From Bryopsis sp. KO-2023 (taxonomy: Eukaryota > Chlorophyta > Ulvophyceae > Bryopsidales > Bryopsidaceae), in NCBI GenBank assembly GCA_030272585.1, contig BSYQ01000001.1, positions 3,472,001 through 3,536,000 on the forward strand: DNA of 64,000 bases. Reading direction: 5' to 3'. The notes below the pieces were generated by a model. That model was not told the origin of the DNA. It searched no databases and saw only the letters and a list, made by a program, of their open reading frames with translations. Shown here one piece after another: positions 56,491 through 64,000 of the stretch. The position numbers were made by a program, and so were the translations under genes. Every line of letters begins with the position of its first letter. Within the stretch, counting starts at the first letter, position 1.

Positions 56491-59285
56491 CCCAACAATT
56501 TCTTGAATTTGGTTTCTGATGGGAATTACACATCTAACCTCTTCCTGGCTTTGGGGGTCTGCTCAGCAGAATTGTAGTTCTCAAATCTTACAAAAAGGAA
56601 AGGCATACTCAGTCTGCAAACATAATCCAGATAAGCAACCGAATCAAGAATCGACATTTCAAAAAGAAAACACAAAAGCCCTGACAATATTCGCGTGCCA
56701 AGCCAACGCAGAGCTAACCTAAGGGTCCCTCCCACACAAAACCAGAACCAAATATACCGACAATGTTCGGATGGAATCCGAAAGGCCTTCCACGGAGACC
56801 ACAGCCAACTCAAGTGTAAAAAGATTCTAGATTCCAGGTTCCACGGAAAAACCCAAACCCCATTCGATCAACCAGGCCCATTCAGCCGAATTTGGATGTA
56901 GCAAACACTTTCCTTGTGGGGAAAAGATTTGAAAAAAAACACCAGTTCCCACAACTAGCTGTCTTGACACTGGTGATTCACTACTGGTGAAGCAAGTGTT
57001 TGTTTTGGGAATGGTGGAAGCTGAATTAAGTAAGGAACACCACTCTCCATTTCTTGCCAATTTGGTATATGACCAAATATGATAAGGATTCAGTCCTTTG
57101 GGTTTTCACCTTCCCTCATATATGGTGTGAAATGTGTTGCATATTTTGGTTTCAAACTTTGAAGGGTGCTTTCCTAATCAACTATGGCAGGGGCCAACCT
57201 TTACCACCACCACCACAACAGTGAGTGGGGATTGATCAAACCCGCCCCCCCCCATGACCAAATTTACAAAAGATAATTTTATGTTACAAAAGGATAAGTT
57301 GGCGCATTCGTTGGTGTCTCTCAAGGAAACCACCCAAAGTTGCTTTTTTTTTTTTTTTCTTCTCTTGCGGCCATTCATAAAAAAAAATTGAAAAAAAAAA
57401 TGAATCGACCAAACACCGCCTGACGATAAAAAGCAAATATCTGTTTCTCAGTAACAAGTTTTTCGATTTCTGTTCCTGTTTTCTTTTTTCTTCTTCCTTC
57501 AAGTTTCTTTTTTCTTATGCGACATGAAGTGGATAGTAGCATTAAAGAAAAATAAGATTAAGAAAAACCCATGCCCCATGGCATGATATTCCACCATACC
57601 AGGTGCCAGTCCTGATCGATTGCTAAAAGTTCCATCTGCAATTTTCTAACCTTTACCCAACCCCCCCCCCCCGTTTTTCCCCCCCAAACATCCTTCCCAT
57701 AACCCACACCCACCCCTCTCTCTCTCTTTCACTTCCTGAGCAAATCCAAAGTCAATTTTCTTTTCTTTTGTGCCCCCTGGTTCCTTTCGACGCAGCAAAC
57801 CCAAAGCTGCCACACTATTTTTCAACAAAAAACCCCCCCTATCAACCAAAAGCTCATCACATCACTACCAAGCTCTAAGAGAGGTGAGATAGGGAGCGGG
57901 TACAAAATAAAAAAAACAAAATAAAAAGCAAATTCTTCACATCCGTGCCTGCTTTCCCACCTCACCGTACGTCTTTTTTTTTTTCTCTTCTCAATTCAAC
58001 CACCCATCCCCGTTGTCACTCTTCTTCTCACTCTTTTTTCCCCTTTTTTTACTCCCACTCCCTTCAGTTTTTTTGGTTCCTGCACACTACCTGACCGAAG
58101 CTATCCTCCTTATAACCAAAAAGGTTTAACAAAAAAAAAAGCGCAACAAAAAAAACACAGCACATACATGGAAGAGGGAAAACCAGGAGTCTAAATTAAA
58201 CATTCTGGACACCAGTATTGCTCATTTGTTCGTTCGAGGCACCCTATTCCTTTTTTTTTTCTTCTCTCTCCGAAGCATAAGCATCGACCTGTGTAATAAT
58301 CGACTCTGTGCTGTTGCTCTGAGTTCAGCCAATAGTGTGGCGATTTCACACCCACATTGCTCAAGAGGGACGTCCCTTCTTTTCTTTTCATAAAAACCAT
58401 TTAAAAAAAAAACAAAAAAACTTGCTGCTTTTTCTGCACTTACTGCAAAACAGGGGTTGCAAGTAAAAAGCAGTTTGAAAGCGCACACAAATCGAAAATA
58501 GAAAAAGTTAAAAATTTAAAAAAAAAGGGAGGAAAAGAAAAAGAAAAAAAAAAAGGAAAATGAAAAGATGTGGAGGAAATAAAAAGATCTGGTTTCTTGA
58601 TACTTTTTTTTTTGGGTCTTTTCTTTTTGAGTTTTTTGATGCATGTCTGTCTGTCCATCTGTGCTTTTTGGTATTTTTTCCCTTTCCATTTATCTTTGCC
58701 TGTTTCTGTCTGTCTGTCTGTCTGTGCCTGGCTCTTAATCACCTCTGTAGAAAAGAAAAAAAACAGACCCTAGAGTATAATCAAAGACTTTGTCAACCCC
58801 TCCATCTAGCGTGGTGGCCTTTCAATCATTCTCTTCCCCCACATTGCCTCAAGTCAGTCCCTGGAGCAACTATCCTCCAAAAGGCAGTCCGCCATTCAAT
58901 CAACCCTCCAACCTCCCTACACTTCACACAGCATCCAAACTCCTTCTCCATTTTTCTTTCTTTTTTAATGTTTGTTTTGGTTCTAAAAAAAACCTACATA
59001 CTGCCAGAAAAATCCCAATGCCCCCCCCCTTCCCCCCCCCTGGAAAGGCCACTCCCTTTCATATCTCTAGCGAAAAAGGTCTCGGCCCACTCCCCAAAAA
59101 ACGGACTTCATCCCCACACCATTCTTTCCGAGATCACCATGCGCGATCCAGTAAAACAGAAAAAAAACCAAATAAAATGGCTTCCCAACATACCATCATC
59201 CCCCCCCCCTCCCTCCCCGTGAGCGGCATTGAACCATGAAAAAGGGAAACAATAATAAAAAAAAAGACAAAGAAAAATCCTGTCG
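56491..59285. other. Long low-complexity intergenic region
   Basis: About 2.8 kb with no recognised gene. Homopolymer and simple runs: C runs at 57245-57254, 57660-57673 and 59025-59040; a CT run near 57717-57730; a T run at 57343-57358; CTGT repeats near 58708-58726. The minus-strand open frame at 56526-56813 has no family resemblance. The rest translates to Pro-, Phe- or Lys-rich strings. Confidence 0.45.
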
Positions 59286-62907
<3,622 letters not shown>

Positions 62908-63883
62908 GCGCTTGGGTCTATGCCCGCGACACGCTTGCGCTGGTCATGAACCCCAAGCGTTTGATGAAGGCACTGCGGCCGAAAGCTCTCTCTCTCTCTC
63001 TCTCTCTCAAATAGAATCCTTCACCCCCAGCGAATTCCCGAAAACCCTGGCACCCCGCCACGGTCCGCCTTTTTCTTCTTTTCCCCAAAGTCGATATATA
63101 AAAAGAGAAAAAACACACACCACCAGCCCCCCAAGCACAGAAGGAGGCTTTTTGCAGAAGAAACGCGTACTTCCGACGAGACGCACGATATGTTCGGTCG
63201 ACTAAAAAAGGGGTAGCGCGCTTGCGGTTTTGGGCGACTGGGCGCTCCTTTGCCCTTCGGAGCCGGATGACGTGAGAATTCGCACACAGCGCTTCGACTT
63301 GAAATTTCCTAGTGCAGTGACTGTCGTTTAGTGGTGGTGTACAGGTCACACCAATGCCAGCCCAACCACTCTTCCTTCATTTCCTTGCCCATTTATCCCC
63401 TCGATTTCTAATTTAACAGAGAAACAGCTCAAACAAATCATTCAATCCATCACATCGTAATTTTTTTGTTCTGTATGACTGAACTGGCCAAGTTTTCGGA
63501 CTGGATCGCAAAGCAGATTTTTGGTGGCTTCTATGGGAATATTGAGAAAATTGCCAGGGAAAATAGCAGCGCCTCAGTGTGAGCTGGGGCAGAGGAAACA
63601 CAAGGATCCTTGTGATGAAATTTTGTGTCAACCCCTGTTTGTAACTTAGCATTTCATCCAGAAAGGGCCTAGACTGTGCACCTCCAGATGTCGAAGGGCA
63701 TGCCTGATGTTGTGGGCATTTCGTTGGCTACCAAACAATACAAGCGTCACCTAGTACACCACCTCCACCTGCTGTCCTTTCCCACTGCTGGATGAAAAAA
63801 CATTGTATTGCTCTATGCTATATGCAAGCCCGACACCTCCTTCCATATGATCCGAAAGTGACCAATTCCTCTTAATCTAAGAA
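62908..63883. other. Upstream region of the beta-amylase gene
   Basis: A CT microsatellite lies near 62986-63008. Open frames on the minus strand (62918-63349, 63413-63652) show no family resemblance. It must contain the beta-amylase promoter (minus strand) and the 3' flank of the gene at the window edge. Confidence 0.4.
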
Positions 63884-64000
63884 CTACTGTGAACTGACTA
63901 TTTGATGCACTGCTGGCACTATTTCTTCCATCGTTCTGATTCTGAGGATTTCATACAATTCTGCTGTCATCTTTTGATACTTTGGCATGACTTCGTCCAG
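63884..64000 (-). CDS. C-terminal exon of an unidentified protein, cut by the window end
   Basis: The minus strand reads LDEVMPKYQKMTAELYEILR, continues IRTMEEIVPAVHQ and stops at 63884-63886. The composition is helical and coding-like, with hydrophobic residues spaced as in a coiled coil. It faintly recalls centrosomal coiled-coil proteins (CEP70-like C-terminus), but the piece is too short to name. The exon may instead splice after AVHQ. Confidence 0.4.
   Translation of the reverse strand: MDEVMPKYQKMTAELYEILRIRTMEEIVPAVHQIVSSQ

Noticed and set aside
40206-56813. Apparent weak similarity between the flanks at 40.8 kb and 56.7 kb
   Set aside because: Too short and imperfect by eye to support a further repeat or extended copy boundary.

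Overview
The window is nuclear DNA from a photosynthetic eukaryote. Genes are split by GT–AG introns, and several proteins start with plain chloroplast transit-like N-termini and no preceding signal peptide. The gene set is typical of the green lineage: a nuclear CemA-like plastid envelope protein, a plant-type PDZ plastid protein, an NPG1/TTC7-type TPR protein, a BTR1-like triple-KH protein, a beta-amylase and a CBM53-like starch-binding module. I infer a green or streptophyte alga. The species cannot be named from the sequence alone.

Layout. 0.2-1.3 kb: plastid PDZ protein (+). 2.2-3.9 kb: SUMO-like-domain protein (-), sharing a 0.3-kb divergent promoter with a TTC7/NPG1-type TPR protein (+, 4.2-7.4 kb). 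8.0-8.8 kb: a small membrane protein (-). 9.2-10.5 kb: protein-L-isoaspartate methyltransferase (-), divergent from a MATE transporter (+, 11.0-13.3 kb). 18.0-24.9 kb: TTI1-like HEAT-repeat protein (-), followed upstream by a TMEM234-like membrane protein (-). 25.9-29.0 kb: secreted trypsin-like protease with two tandem C-terminal DUF1036-like modules (-). 30.0-31.2 kb: intronless KH protein (+). 33.7-35.8 kb: CemA-like protein (-), head-to-head, 184 bp apart, with a plastid-targeted phosphatase carrying three starch-binding modules (+, 36.0-40.2 kb). 46.2-48.3 kb and 48.8-51.2 kb: two divergent secreted proteins, one with a new-looking short repeat and one with lamin-tail plus fasciclin domains. 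59.3-62.9 kb: beta-amylase (-). 63.9-64.0 kb: the C-terminal exon of a further gene.

The most unusual feature is a 4.4-4.7-kb unit present three times: about 13.6-17.9 kb (+), 41.2-45.9 kb (-) and 51.8-56.5 kb (+). Each copy sits in a gap between convergently transcribed genes. Each has a 5' GGCGAAC-rich minisatellite with a perfect 15-bp palindrome. Each encodes a protein with one membrane segment, a long coiled coil and a Glu/Val-rich acidic repeat. Each ends in a roughly 2-kb non-coding 3' module. Copies 2 and 3 agree best in the coding half, while copies 1 and 2 agree best in the 3' module, so the family looks mosaic. I recognise no transposase, reverse transcriptase or terminal inverted repeat.

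Functional links. Two genes act on starch (the beta-amylase and the starch-binding phosphatase). Three or four products are plastid proteins. Three products are secreted. Exon edges given to the base were read from splice sites and frame. Those marked approximate were not resolved.
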